Source: Zygnema cylindricum | Lineage: Eukaryota > Streptophyta > Zygnematophyceae > Zygnematales > Zygnemataceae | Assembly: GCA_037447655.1 (NCBI GenBank) | Contig: JBBHKE010003043.1 | Location: 72,257-136,256, forward strand | DNA: 64,000 nucleotides | Reading direction: 5' to 3' | Shown here: one piece after another, positions 42,428 to 55,120 of the stretch | How the letters are laid out: every line of letters starts with the position of its first letter | Position numbering within the stretch: the first letter of the stretch is position 1 | Notes under the pieces: generated by a model | Told to the model about the DNA's origin: nothing | The model's database searches: none | The model's input: the letters and a program-made list of their open reading frames with translations, nothing else | Made by a program: the position numbers and the translations under genes

Positions 42428-45400
42428 ATGGAAGCCCGGGGAGTGGCAGCCATTGTGCTGCTGCCATCTGGCAGTCTCTCGGGACACTTCATTGAGGAAA
42501 CGACAAAAAAGTGTTTTGGACTTATGGGAAAAGGTGAGACTTGTTTGGATGGAAGGAACGGGACAAGCTGGAAAAATTGTAGTACTCAATGTACGGATTT
42601 CTGTACGGTCAGTGTACGGAATATGTACGGATTGATGTATCGAGTTGTGTAAATTAGAGGGAAGGAGAGAACAAATTATCAGGAGCCGAAAAAGGAAAGA
42701 GATGCGGGGAGAGGGGAGGGGGAGGGGCCGAGATGGACGTTAAAAAGAAGAGAGAAAAGAAAAGCAAAAGAGAGGCGGAGAAGGACAAGGATTTGTTTGG
42801 AACGTTAGAGGGAGCGAGAGACGGAAGCGTATGAGGAAGGTTTTTCATTTTTTTTTTTTTTTTGGTCTGAGGAGTAAGGTCATTTGGGCTTTTTATTTTT
42901 TTTAGGGCATTTTAAAGTTCCGTCAATTATTTGAAATTACCGTCCAAGTTGTTAAGATTATTAGAATCGGGCTATTTTCATTAAGCCATTCCCTTTTCTT
43001 TTTACCTTGTTGTTCCGTATTATGTTGAATGTGTTTTTTTTGTTTATTTAAATCAGAAATAAAATGTGAGAGGGAGTGTAGCCATGGGGAGGACTATCGC
43101 CTCATTTCCCTCACTATTATCGACTATTCCGTGAGTTTTTTTTTATTATTTTCAACTTTTTGTCGCAATCGACAAAAAAATATGCAATTTTTCATTGTTT
43201 CCTAAACTTTGTGGAAATCAAATATCTTATCACGCAGATTTTGTGTTATTTCTCTATTATTTTGGAAAATTTGTTGCTATCGACTATTTTATTAATCAAA
43301 ATCTACGCGACTTCTTCATTATTTCCGGAACTTCGTCAAAATTGACTAATTTATGCCTCGAATTTTATGTTATTTCTCTAGTGTTTCAAAAAATCTTATG
43401 CAATTTCCTTTATGAAATGACTTGAAGAAAAGTATCCTATGAAAGAACTTGAAATTCTGTTTGATTGACCATCCATTTTGTCTTGTATGTCTATTTAGGA
43501 TCCTCACATAAAAGAAAAAATGAGGAAAAGTGGTGGAAAAAGTGGTGGTGGTGCTGGTGAAATATTTATCTTCTTTACGTCGATATACATATATATATAT
43601 TGATATTGCGATTGATCGAGCTTTTCGGCCGGTACGTAATCCTACAACTCAAGACTAATAGGAAGGGTTTTTGGGTCTTTTGGTATTGGGGTTTTTCTGG
43701 GTTTTGGTTTTTGGTTTTTGGTTCTTGGTTTGTGTTTTGGTTTTTTGCGTGGATACTTTTGTCGTATTGAAGGCAAATAAAGATTACACAGTTCTTGTGG
43801 AGAGGAGAGGACATGATGCGGCTCGACTTTCGTCATATTGTGATGTCCATGGGTGAGGTTTTTATAGTTGATACTCCTTCATTTGTTAGACTAAACCGAG
43901 AAACATCGACTATATCAATAAGCATCAACTAAATCAATAAACATCGTCTAAATCAGTAAACGTTGATTAAATCAATAAACGTTGACTAAATCAAAATTCT
44001 TTTTTACCAAACAGTAATTAATATGCACCCGTTTTATTTGAATGCTAAAATCCAAAGCTCCGCTTTAAGATTATGACACATGGATGTGGACTTGTTTTAG
44101 AACTTAATGCGCGTAAACAACTGTGATCTATAAAAATTAAGATTCGTTTTTAGTCTATTTGCAAATAAATCAGTTTGGAAGGGAAATTATAATCAGATAA
44201 ACAATTTTTTTCCAAATGAATTTAAATCCACACTTATTACGGTGACTGGTATAAAGGAAATATTGTGAAAAGAGCAATTTAATACGAGAAACAAAGATAG
44301 AACAATAACAACAATATATATAAACAGTGTAAAAAATATTATATGTATATATATTTTTGGAGTTTTTCTGGAAAGTTTTCTACAATTTTATTATAAAACA
44401 AATGGCCTCTCAAAAGCTGATCACAAATTTCTCAAATTCATCTATTTCTCAGATGGGATGGGACTTTTTCGAAAAGTAAAAAAAAAAAAAAATGAATTGG
44501 TTTTGCAAAAATGATTCGAATTTGCATTTGGTCTCTTTGCGCAGATGGGACGAATCTGTGGTAAAAGAGGCATCAAAGAAAGATTCTCGGGCAGATGAAA
44601 CTATTTGCGTGACATTCGAATGCGAAATTTTGAAAGCTGACGAGGAAGCCGAGATTCATATCCGGAAATTTTTACCGACACTAGTGGGGAAAAAAGCTGT
44701 CGGTAAGAGGAAAAAACAACCCTTTTTTTTACTTTATTTTTTACCTAAAATGCGGAGATTACTCACCAGAGCCAATAGGTTTACTCTGTTTTATTCTTTA
44801 AAAGAAACAAATGGCAGTAATGTTTTAGGAAAGTGTTAAAAGAACCACATTTCAAAAAAAATTAAGCGGAAAACGAACATTCTTTCAGCCTCATATTTGA
44901 AATCAAATGGAGATGAAAGCATCATTTGTACCTCTCTCTTCCTCTCTTTATTCCTTGCTAATCCTCTCTACGCCTCTCCCTCTCCCTTCCCCTCCCCCCC
45001 CCCTCACCGTCCCTCCTTCCTCTCCTCCCTCCTCCCTCTCCTCCAACTCCTCTTCGTGTTCCTTGTCCTCCTCATCTTATCCCGAATATTTTTTTTCCTC
45101 TTCCTCTTCCTCTTCATTTTTTGTATTTTTTTGTTTTTCTTTTCTCTTTTTTTCTCTGCTCTGTCCTCATCCTCGCGCGTCTTCTCCTCCTCTCCCTCTT
45201 CTTTATGCGATGTTTTGGATCTTTCTTTTCTTCTTTTTTTTTCTTTTTTTTTTGATTTAGTGAATATTGGACCAATGTCTTTGAAGGGCCTCAAAAATTT
45301 TCCCACAGGAAATGACAAAATCGAAAGCATTAGTCATTCAAAATCTTCTCTCATTTTTAACGATTTCGAAAAATTTCAAAATTCATCTACAAACCAACCG

Positions 45401-46077
45401 ACCGATAAGTTGAACCAAGGTTCTACGCAGTTTAATTTTGACCAAAAGTCAAACCTTGGTCAAAAGTCAAATCGTGGTCAAAACCTTAATCTTGATCAAA
45501 AGTCAAACCTTGATGAAAACCCTAATCTTCATCTAAAACATAAGACAAGAATGGACGAATTAAATTCAAACTTAGATGTCTTCGACGGAGCTCAGTTAGA
45601 AACAACGGAAGTTTTATTTTGCACGGAAATGGAAAATGTCATAGAGAACACATCTGATAATGTCGATATAAGTCAAGTCAAATTAAAAGGTTCGAATAAG
45701 CGAATCAAACTGGAAGAGACACAAGGAGAGTCGAAATTTGGGCGATCGGTGAAAATAGTGGTTTCCGAGACTCGAAATGATTTAGATTTTTCGGAAGAAG
45801 ATGAAAACACAATGAAGGAAGTCATAAGCAGTGAGAGAGAGAGGGAAAATATGGCTAAAAAATTGGGTCTCGACTTTTCGAAAGATAGTGGAAATTTAGA
45901 GGAGGTACTTCGAGTTCTTGTGGAGGAGGAATTGGCAAACGAAGGAATTTTAGAAGAAGGAATGGGTATACTAAAGGGGTTGGGAGAGGATAAAGAAGGA
46001 GAGAGAGACTCTGGAGAAGTGGGTTTGGAAAAAGGATTGGGTACAGTAAAGGGATTGGGAGAGGATACAGAAGAACC

Positions 46078-46110
<33 letters not shown>

Positions 46111-46186
46111 CAGAGAGAGAGTAGTAACGATAGATGAAAGACAGGAATTTGAGGAATGTGAAGTAAAAATAAAAGAAATTTTTTAG
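42428..46186 (+). CDS. Unrecognised four-exon protein, 419 aa, acidic repeat-rich C-terminus
   Basis: Exons 42428-42533, 43783-43852, 44545-44702 and 45261-46186 sum to 1260 nt. Splices are AAAAG|GTGAGA...ATAAAG|AT, CATGG|GTGAGG...GCGCAG|AT and GTCG|GTAAGA...GATTTAG|TG, and every phase fits. The N-terminal 110 residues look globular: GVAAIVLLPSGSLSGHFIEE, CFGLMGKDYTVLVERRGHDA, ETICVTFECEIL, AEIHIRKFLPTLVGKKAV. The last 300 residues are low-complexity and charged, with DQKSNLGQKSN-type repeats (about 45440-45530) and an RERERER run from a GA microsatellite. I do not recognise the family. No signal peptide or membrane segment; a nuclear or cytosolic protein would fit. The in-phase joins across three introns are the main evidence. 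Confidence 0.7.
43890..44000. repeat. Degenerate 20-bp tandem repeat (AACATCGACTAAATCAATAA)
   Basis: Five to six diverged units in the intron between exons 2 and 3 of the 419-aa gene. Confidence 0.6.
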
Positions 46187-48959
46187 TGATATCAAATTCC
46201 CATTATGAAGAATTATCGGAAAATGTTGTTTTAAAGAACATCAATGGAGAAGAGTGGGAAGATAGAGATATAAAAATCGAGTAGGAAGAAAAATAAAGTC
46301 TTAAAAGGAAAATAAAACTTTGGGTATGAACGAAAAGGAGGACAAGAGCGAGAGAGGAATGTTGATCGAGATTCGAAAAAATCGTATTGTTGGGAGAAGA
46401 AAAAGATACTAGGTTTGCAAAAAGTCAAAAGAGAAGTTAATAAGGAAGTATTAACTCTTTGGTTTTTTAGGAGGTCGTGAAGTTCTTTCTTGTTTTTTTT
46501 TTTTTTTGGTAGAAGGTATCAGTTTGCAAAAAGTCGAAATTAATCGTCGTCGGGTATTAACTAGTTAGTGTAAAAAGAATAAGACAAAGTAGGTATTTCT
46601 TTGTATAGATGTCTACAAAAGTTTTTTGTCAAGTATACTGTATACTATATTTTTTGTCAATGAATCCTCCTTTTTTCTTTTCTTTTCTTTTCACTTTTTT
46701 TCCACTCTTTGTAATTTGTAAACAGTTTGACCACATTATTTTGGTATTCTATTTTCACCACAACTTTTGAACATGCTATTCTAACTATACTATGCTGTGG
46801 ATTACAATTAGCGTTAAGAAAAATTAGTATGAGGACTGTTTTAGTGTTAATATTTCTATTTCCGGTCCAAATGACGTGGGGGATTGTGACTTCAAGAAAA
46901 GTTAGTCTTAAGATGGCAAAAAAAAACCTGGACAGAACGCTAATAGCGATTCAAGGTATAATTCTGTAAAAGCTTCCACATTATTTGTCTATCTCTCTTT
47001 CTTTCTCTTCCACGCTAATTATGTGGTTAGGTAGACATGCCAGAAATAGTGAGATAAGAAGTTACAAATCGAAAAATAATAGAGTGGAGTTTTTTTTTCA
47101 AAAAAAAGAAATGGTAGCGTTTCAGGGACTATTGGTATTATTTTTTCTTTTTGTGTTTATTTTCACCTTGGATTCGAGGTTTTATTTTGTAGTTGAAACA
47201 ATGAAACAGTTTTGTATGCGCACAAAAAAAAATTATTTTTTGTCATCATCGAGAAATGAACACAAAACTGTCCACAAAATTCGAAAACTTTTATCTTCCT
47301 AAAACAAATGTTTCCCTAAAATCTTTGTATGGAAATATTTATTTTCCTCAAATTAAACTTGGAAAAAGCTCAGGTCAGTATGAGAAAATTAAAGTGGTAT
47401 CTATTCGATATTTGTGGAATTGTGCTTTTAACTTAAATATCAATTTTACCCATTCAATGTTTGGGAAAAAGGGGTTTTCATTTCCAAATATTAAGACATG
47501 ATCGATCAAGGAATTCTTTATTTTTTTTATCCGGGCAAAGTTTTGTCGAAAATAAATAAATCAATAATAAATTAAAGATGAATGTCACATACCTATGACA
47601 ATATAAAGCTCTATTTCTTCATCATTAATAGGACAGGTGTTTTAGAAAAGAAAAGAAAAACAGGGAAAAAAACAATAAAACAATAAAAAAACTCAAAAAA
47701 TGGCAAAGTAAAATTGAAATGCCATATGGAAGTTTCTTACAAAATCTCGATGAGATAGGATTACAATTTTTTTTGTCAAGCTCGGAATTGTTGTTTTGGA
47801 ATTTTTCACTCTTGTTTTTTTTTTTTTTTGTAGTAAATGTTGTCGTGAACAAACATGGAAAATGAAATGAGTTTTCAATTTTATGAGTTTTTTAACCTTT
47901 TTTTGAAAAGGTATAACTGATGAATTTTGAAGGTGAATTGGAACAAAATCTATTTAGGATTTTGTGTCAAAGCTTATGTTATCCGTACTGAAATTAGTGT
48001 GGATCCGGTTGTTAATCTATCAAAACCTGTTATAAATTTTCTAATAAATTCATTGGAATGAGTGTGGATTACTGTTGGAAAATTGAGTCTATTGTGATTC
48101 GCAAATTTCTTATTAGGAAATAAAAAAACAAACAAGAGCTAATGGGTTTAATTTCCGATTTTTAACGTAAAGAGGAGATTAGGGTTTTTCCAAACTCAAA
48201 TACGGAATCAAAATTTCCGATTCGTGAAGAGAGAAAAAACCTTTGAGAAGTAGACATATTGGAGGAACTTCTCCAAGGTTACTGGCATTGGATTCGAGTG
48301 AGTTTGTTGTTTAGATTATTCTTTTTAAACCTCCATAGTCGTTTCTCTTCCTCTCCCTCTCCCTCACCCTCTCCGCCTCCCTCTCCCCCTCCCTCTCCCT
48401 CTCCCTCTCCCTCTCCTTCTCCCTCTCCCGCTCCCTCTCCCTCTCCCGCTCCTTCTCCCACTCCCATAACACCTCCCGAGGGTCTTCCCTCCCTCCCAAG
48501 TCTTCTCTTAAACCAACCATAGTCGAACCCCAACCGAGGCAAAGACTCTCCACATATTGTGGAAAACCATCCCATACCTACATGTGTATCTCGGCATTGT
48601 CCCACTCACTACATATAGCAATCTCAAAATTTGTCGATTGACTTTTAGCTCACATTCTCCCCTCGACCAATCGCCATTGGTCTTCCTTCAATCCCTCCCG
48701 TTGATTCGTCCACCTTTGGTTCCCCCGCCTTATGTTATTTCCTTCGAGTTTCGCTTGTACTTCCGTTTTTTAAACAAAATTTTGGAAGTACTGTACATCA
48801 CATGGAACGGTTCTGACAAAAAGATTTTTTTACCGTACGATACTTACCGTACGTAACAGAAATGAAGTCCTAAAAAAGTAAAAAATTACGCTTTACACTT
48901 GACGTGACTTTCATGTTAAGGACTAATGACATAACGGTCTTAGAGTCCACAAAGTTTAC
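46187..48959. other. Intergenic, no gene seen
   Basis: 3' flank of the 419-aa gene, T-rich runs, a fragment at about 46940-46970 resembling a TA-MITE end (CGCTAATAGCGATTCAAGGT), and a CT microsatellite with CCCTCTCCCTCTCC units at 48345-48470 whose frames are simple-sequence. Confidence 0.4.
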
Positions 48960-49453
48960 TACACCGCGAATCGTAATAGAGTAATGAAAAAATTAGAGTA
49001 CAAAAACTAAAAAAACAAATTAGAGTAATTAACGCTAATTTATGTGATGGAGCTTTTTCACTATGAAGTTTACTCTAATTTATTTAAGTACTCTAATTTG
49101 GCACGCTAATATCCTCTACTGTAAATAAGGTATTCGTACAGAATTTGGCAAAACATACAGTCTATCGTCACTATGACGTTTGCACTACGCGGTTTGTTAA
49201 AACGCAGTTACATGATAACGGCTTATATTAAATCGTTATTTGTACTTTTTTACTTCGTAAAGTACAATTTTGCACAGTCTGACACCGTCCGTACTCCACA
49301 CTAAACCTATATTAGAACTAAAAACGCTAATTAAACTTTACCTTAAATATAACAATGAACAAATTAGAGTCGTCTACTCTATTTCATGTGATAGAGTCGA
49401 GATTTAGGGCGACCGAATTAGAGTAATTTACTCTAATTACGATTCGCGGTGTA
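48960..49453. mobile_element. TA-flanked MITE (CACCG family), long copy e
   Basis: TA-CACCGCGAATCGTAATAGAG at the left, CTAATTACGATTCGCGGTG-TA at the right, 490 bp (48962-49451). It shares the ends with the 199-217-bp copies but has a different, longer interior with many TTAGAGTAA words. Confidence 0.75.
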
Positions 49454-49461
49454 CTGTACAG

Positions 49462-49678
49462 TACACCGTGAATCGTAATTAGCGTTAATAATTTTTTAGC
49501 CACTGACAACATCTTTTCTCCGTACATGTCCGATTTTCAATTTGAGATCGTCAATCGGAAGCTGAGAATCTTAACTTTCAATCGCAACCGTCAGATTTAA
49601 GAACCGACATTCGTGTACGGAGAAAAGATGTTTTAAGAGACGAAAAAAACATTTACACTAATAACGATTCACGGTGTA
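49462..49678. mobile_element. TA-flanked MITE (CACCG family), copy f
   Basis: TA-CACCGTGAATCGTAATTAGCG ... CTAATAACGATTCACGGTG-TA, 213 bp (49464-49676). It begins only 12 bp after copy e. The interior matches the truncated copy at 41075 and, at its ends, the one at 57193. Confidence 0.8.
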
Positions 49679-49697
49679 CTGTACTTGCAACACAAAG

Positions 49698-50372
49698 TTA
49701 GGGAGTGTCCCCATGTGTTCAAGTAAGGGTTTTTTCCCGTCGTTTTACGCAGAAAATGGGACTTCCTACTTGAAAATATTACGCCGTACGAAAAATGGGC
49801 AAAAACTCAAATACATTTTGCGTCATCTTGGAACTTGAAAGGTACGGCGATTTGGCAGTATTATCATCGCGACCCACTTCCAGCTCATCATCACACTTGC
49901 AATGAAATCAAATCGCGACCTGCTTTAATCAAAATACCTACCCTATTGACGAATATAAATCTTGGGTTGCACGCGTCAAAAGTTTTCATTTGTTTTTTTG
50001 CAGTTGGGAGAATACACGAACAAAAAAAATTGTTTGTCCGTTTGCTTATGTTGTCCACTTGTGGGCGTCTACAAATGTCATTTTGTAGACGTAGGCGATT
50101 GCTTATGTCGTTCACGTGTGGGCGTCAACAAATGACAGTTGGCGTCTATATTTGTCCCAGTATGTCAGGAGCTCTTTGCAGCGTAGTGGCGTACAAATGT
50201 CAGCAGTTTGGGTTTCGCAAGTATTGGCGACGTGTACAGCTGCCACATATTCAAAATAATGAACGCGCAAGTAACGATTCACATAGGCACACTTTGAAAA
50301 GTACACCGTAAAATCAGCGCTAATTTCCAAAATAACGTTTCAAAATATCGGTTACATGGGGACACGCCCTTA
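49698..50372. mobile_element. PIF/Harbinger-like MITE, copy 3
   Basis: TTA-GGGAGTGTCCCCATGTG at the left and ACATGGGGACACGCCC-TTA at the right, 669 bp (49701-50369), 24 bp after the preceding MITE. The interior has CGTCGTTTTACGCAGAAAA and other blocks related to copies 1 and 2. Frames up to 158 codons overlap it on both strands but none resembles a transposase. Confidence 0.75.
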
Positions 50373-50992
50373 CTTTTTGAACCTTGCAACTTTTTTCACG
50401 CGCGATCACGGTGATTGGGCCACACCGTTCCCGCCTCCCGTTTTCTGCGCGCGACCGTATCTTTAGGGTTATTTGATCTCTGTCTTGTTTTTGTTTTATT
50501 AAAAAAAACACAAAACAAGCCACCCTAAACCCTGTGACCCTATTGAGATACCCGATGTTGGAGTGTGGGGAACTCGTTACGTTACGCCGTGTGGACCATC
50601 CACACGGTTTTCTTAACTACTGGGCCTCGTAAGGAACCTAGGCTGTACTTTACCGATCCTTAACCTGAAAAGTTTTCAGCTGTAAAAAAAGTAAAGAAAT
50701 AGTATATGTGATCCACCATACTTTACGCTTGTCATATTAACTAATTAATATATTTACATAATTCGTATTATATGGATAGGGCGCACGGAAAAAACTGGAT
50801 ATAGCGTTCCCACCGTTTTCTCTCTTGTCAACTATGCCAAGCTGGAAAGTGAAAAAAGTGGACTGTACGGACCATTGCAGGATCGGACTGCGAAGGAGAC
50901 TCGTCGCTACAGTCCAGTACTGTAATTAATTGCCCGGTGTACGGCAAAAAAAACCGTACACAGGTACAGTACAGCAGCACTTTGTGCTTGTA

Positions 50993-51183
50993 TTCGTACA
51001 ATTACATTGTTGTTCGTACAATTACATTGTTGTTCGTACAATTACATTGTTGTTCGTACAATTACATTGTTGTTCGTACAATTACATTGTTGTTCGTACA
51101 ATTACATTGTTGTTCGTACAATTACATTGTTGTTCGTACAATTACATTGTTGTTCGTACAATTACATTGTTGTTCGTACAATT
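50993..51183. repeat. Perfect 20-bp tandem array, about 9.5 units
   Basis: The unit TTCGTACAATTACATTGTTG repeats without visible change across 191 bp. Because 20 is not a multiple of three, the same peptides recur in all three + frames; this explains the overlapping 65-128-aa frames, which are not genes. Confidence 0.9.
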
Positions 51184-51329
51184 TTGGAAAGTCCGGCGTC
51201 GTAGGAGGTCGCAAAGTCGCACAAATGCCACGTGGCGTGCGACTCTGCGCATTTATGGTCGCAAAATGTTAGGGCGGTCCGTCATAATTGAGGGGGAGCG
51301 GACTCTGCGGATCTGAGGACAAATTAGGG

Positions 51330-51906
51330 CAAGGGGAGAGAGAGAGAGAGAGAGAAGACAGCCAGGAGAGAGGTAGAGAGAGAGGGAGAGAGAGAGAGGA
51401 GAGGGGGAGGGAGGGAGGGAGGGGAGGGAGGGAGGGAGGGAGGGAGGGAGGGAGGGAGGGAGAGAGAAAGAGAGACGGAGAGAGAGAGAGTGACAGAGGA
51501 GAGAGGAGAGCGGAGGGAGAGGAAAGGAGAGGAGAGGGGAGAGAGAGAGAGAGGGAGAGGATAGAGAAGATAGATAGGAGAGGGAGGAGAGGAGAAAGGA
51601 GTGAGAGAGAAGAGACAGAGGAGGTAAAAAAAACGAGAGAAACCGAAAGATGAATATTTGGAGGTGAGATGTAGCAATGGAGGGAGAGAGGGAGAGAGAG
51701 GGGAGAGAGAGGGAGAGAGAGAGAGAGAGAGAGAGGGGAAAGAACTACAATCATAAAAAAACTAATCTTTTCCTCTAGAAACCACATTCTGAGAGGAGGA
51801 TAGACAGAGAGAGGGAGAGAGGGAGAGAGAGAGAGAGAGGGGAGAGAGAGAGAGAGGGTGAGAGGGGAGCGAGTGTATTGTTGCGTGTGTGAGTGTGTTA
51901 GAGATA

Positions 51907-51937
<31 letters not shown>

Positions 51938-51966
51938 AGAGAGAGGAGAGAGAGAAGAGGGGGAGA

Positions 51967-52016
<50 letters not shown>

Positions 52017-52026
52017 GAGAGGAGAG

Positions 52027-52070
<44 letters not shown>

Positions 52071-52072
52071 CA
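51330..52072. repeat. GA-rich microsatellite region
   Basis: (GA)n, GGGA and GAGAGG blocks over 700 bp, with a short unique stretch at about 51740-51800. Arg/Glu or Ser/Leu frames on the two strands are composition artefacts. It lies immediately upstream of the 52-kb gene. Confidence 0.85.
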
Positions 52073-52156
52073 ATCTTAATTTAGTTTTTTTTTTTTTTTG
52101 GTCTTTATCCGCTAAAATGGGCGTTCCAGGAAGTTTCTCCAACTCAGATTTACCCA

Positions 52157-54045
52157 ATGGAGATCAAACTTCTCTCCTCCTCTCCCCCCTCCCTCTTCGC
52201 TTTCTTCTCTACCCCAATTCCCGCATCTCCCTTCTATCTCTCCTCCCCTTCTATCTCTCCTCCCCCTTCTCGCTCTTCTCTCCCTTCTCTCTCCCTCTCT
52301 CCTCTTCCCCCCTCCTTCCTCTCCCTCTCCGACATCCAGATTGACATTCCCACCTCCCTCATGGACCGGTTTGTCCAGTACTCCCCTCCCCAGAACAGAC
52401 AAAATAGTCCTATAATGAGTCCTATAAGACAAGGAGGGAAGCTTCCTAGCAAGCTCTCAAAAATGGAGGGAGGAGGAGGAGGAGGAGGAGGAGAGGGATG
52501 GGGAGTAGGAGGAGGAGGAGAGGGATGGGGAGTAGGAGAGAGAGGGGGATTAGGAGGAGAGGAAGGAGGAGGAGGAGGAGGAGGAGCAGGAGTGGTAGGA
52601 GGAGAGGGTGAAGGACAGGGAGTAGGAGGAGAGGGAGGAGGAGGAGGAGGAGGAGGAGGAGGAGGAAGAAGGGGGGGAGGGGAGGACGAGGTTTTTATGT
52701 TGGATAACCCTAATTCACAATGTAGCCCTTTAAAAGATCGAAATTTGTTAAATTCACATCAAATGTCGAAATCGTACAGCTGGTCGGACGGTTTGAGTGG
52801 CGCTTCCGGTTTCAGTTATAGTTTCCGTAACAATTCAATTCCGTACAGTTCAGTGCAAGTTTCCGTACAAGAAGACACTGAGAATGTGTGTCCTAATTTC
52901 GGCCACCATGGCTGTGAAAAGAGAGAGAGAGAGAGGGAGAGGGAGGGAGAGCTTGAGGGGGAGAGGGAGGGGGAGGGGGATGAAGAGGAGGATAGAAAAG
53001 GAGAAGGAGGGAATGGAGCCCATGGTTTATTCATTGGAGGCAGAGAGGGAGAAGGAGGGAGAGGTGGAGAAGGAGGGAGAGGGGGAGAAGGAGGGAGAGG
53101 TGGAGAAGGAGGGAGAGGGGGAGAAGGAGGGAGTGGGGGAGAAGGAAGAAGAGGGGGAGAAGGAAGAGAAGCAATCCGAACCGTTTCTTGGCAAGAATCG
53201 TCTATTCGGAACCCGTGGTTTTCTCCCTCCTCTTTCAACTCTAAATTTGGTGAGAGAAAAATAAACCTAAACTCCTTACAACCTTCACATTCAACAAATT
53301 CTTTAAATTCTTTAAACTTAAAGAATTTAAAATGTTTAAATCCTTCGGCCCAAAAACCTCCAAAACCTCCTAGAAGATCGAATTATGGAATCCTATTGGC
53401 CGGAGGAATGTTGAGTCCCAGGCAGGTACAGAGGAAGAGGAAAGGGGGAGGAGGGGGGGGAGGAGGAGTGGAGACGCCATCTCGGGGGGTAGGAGGAGGA
53501 GGGAATCTCAAAGGGAGGAGAAAAGGGACAATTGGGTCCGGAGAATTTTCGTCTTATTTCGCTTTGTTGCTCACAGTACTTTTCGGGGTTTTGGTTGTTT
53601 TCCAAGGTGAGATTCTGAATCAATGTCTCTCTTTCTCTCCCTCCATTCCTCCCTTCTTCCCTCCTCTCCCTTCCTTTTTCCCTCCTTTCTCTTCCTCCCT
53701 CCCTCCCTCCCTCTCTCTCTCATTTCCCTCCCTCTCTCCCTCATTTCCCTTCCTCATACCCCTCCCTCATTCCCCTCCCTCCCGCCCTCATTCCCCTCCC
53801 TCTCCCCTCCCCTCATTCTGACATTATTTCCAAATAAAAACGCTGTTTCTGTTTACCTTGTTGTAACGAACAAAAAGAAATACCCTTTTTTTGGTGAACT
53901 ACTAACGCTATTTTTTATTGCAGCAAATCAACATATATTCATTTATGTTATTGTTATTATTATTGGCATGGAAAAAAATAGACGCGATATGATTTTCAAA
54001 TTCGTAAGGCACTTTTATCAAGGAAATGTAATTAAAAAAGAATAA
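52157..54045 (+). CDS. Low-complexity Gly/Ser-rich protein with a C-terminal hydrophobic anchor (unknown family)
   Basis: Exon 1 runs to 53606 (CCAAG|GTGAGA) and joins in phase to 53924-54045 (TTATTGCAG), a total of 1572 nt. Unique, protein-like stretches alternate with simple repeats: SDIQIDIPTSLMDRFVQYSP, MLDNPNSQCSPLKDRNLLNS, MSKSYSWSDGLSGASGFSYS, a G/E/R-rich stretch from GGAGAAGGAGG, then LNLKNLKCLNPSAQ and a Gly run. The C-terminus has YFALLLTVLFGVLVVF plus IFIYVIVIIIGM, one or two transmembrane segments, followed by a basic tail. The start is uncertain; ATGs at 52118 (another frame) and 52361 are alternatives. The poly-Gly parts may be variable in length. No family recognised. Confidence 0.45.
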
Positions 54046-54289
54046 AGAAAAAAGGAAAATGAATATCTCATTTGTAAGAAATGTACTTTTTGATAGCTGA
54101 AGAAAACCGTAAACCCGTAAAACCAGGACCATTCGGAAAAAAAAAAGTAAAATTAAATAAAGTAAAGAAAGGATTTGTTTGCAAGTTCAATCCTGACGAT
54201 TTTGTCAAAATTCAATGTCCTTGTAATTATTGAAAATCTGTCTTATATTCTTTTCCATTTGTATTATTTCATTTGAAGTACTGCAAATT

Positions 54290-55120
54290 ATAATCTGTTA
54301 AGCTTATTTAACTGAAAACTGTTAGGTTTAACCAAAAATCGTTAGGTTTAACTGAAAACTGTTAGGTTTAACCGAAAATTCTTTCATCTAACCGGAATTT
54401 TTTTTTTAACCAGAATTTCCAGAAACTGTTAGATTAACTGGACAATTGTTAGGTTTAACAGAAAATCATTAGATTTAATCGGAAACTGTAAAATTTAATT
54501 GGAAACCTTTAGATTTAATGGGAAACTGCAAGATTTAATCAGAAATTGTTAGATTTAACAGGGATCTGGTACATCGCCTGTTGCTATTAGAGTTAATAAC
54601 GCTAATTTTTGTTGCGACTTTATCAGGCTGAAAGTCACAAACTAGTGTTAACAATACTATTTAAGGGAATGGACGAAAATCTGCCCCGTCTTCTTACTTT
54701 CTAGTTTTGCATACACTAAGAATTCCTTTAAAATAGCGATGTGCAGTTTAGTTTCAACAGGAAACTCTGTTCAATTTTATTTAAAACTGTTAAATTTAAG
54801 TGGAAATTGTCAGACTTAAGAGGCAGGAGTTACATTTAGCAAGAATCTGTTAAGATTCTATCTGGACACTGTTAGGTGTATCAGAAAGTGTTAGATTTAA
54901 CAGGAAATCGTTAGACCTAACCGAAAACCGTTGGATTTAACTATTTTGTTGGATTTTATAGGATATTGCTATATTTAACTTAAAGCTGTAATTTTTAACA
55001 GAAACCTATTGTAATGAACAGGAACCAATCAGATGTACCAAGAGCTTCTGCTGAATTTGACTGGAAACAGAAAATTGATAAATTTAACTGAGAAATTTTA
55101 CAAAAAGCTGATATTTTCAA
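54290..55120. repeat. Degenerate repeat (AAACTGTTAGATTTAACNGG)
   Basis: Diverged units of GTTAGRTTTAACNGRAAA at about 20-25 bp spacing fill most of this interval, interrupted at about 54570-54730 by a fragment with TTAATAACGCTAATT like a TA-MITE. Non-coding. Confidence 0.6.

Noticed and set aside
49835-50311. 158-aa plus-strand frame
   Set aside because: It lies wholly inside the third Tourist-like MITE and has no similarity to a transposase or other family.
50993-51183. CRISPR-like regular repeat
   Set aside because: Units are contiguous with no spacers, and the context is eukaryotic.
50930-51316. Overlapping plus-strand frames with repeated YNYIVVRTITLLFVQLHCC
   Set aside because: They are produced by the 20-bp tandem array; the same peptides occur in all three frames.
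51288-52157. Arg/Glu-rich and Ser/Leu-rich frames on both strands
   Set aside because: They come from a GA/CT microsatellite; frames are equally open on both strands.
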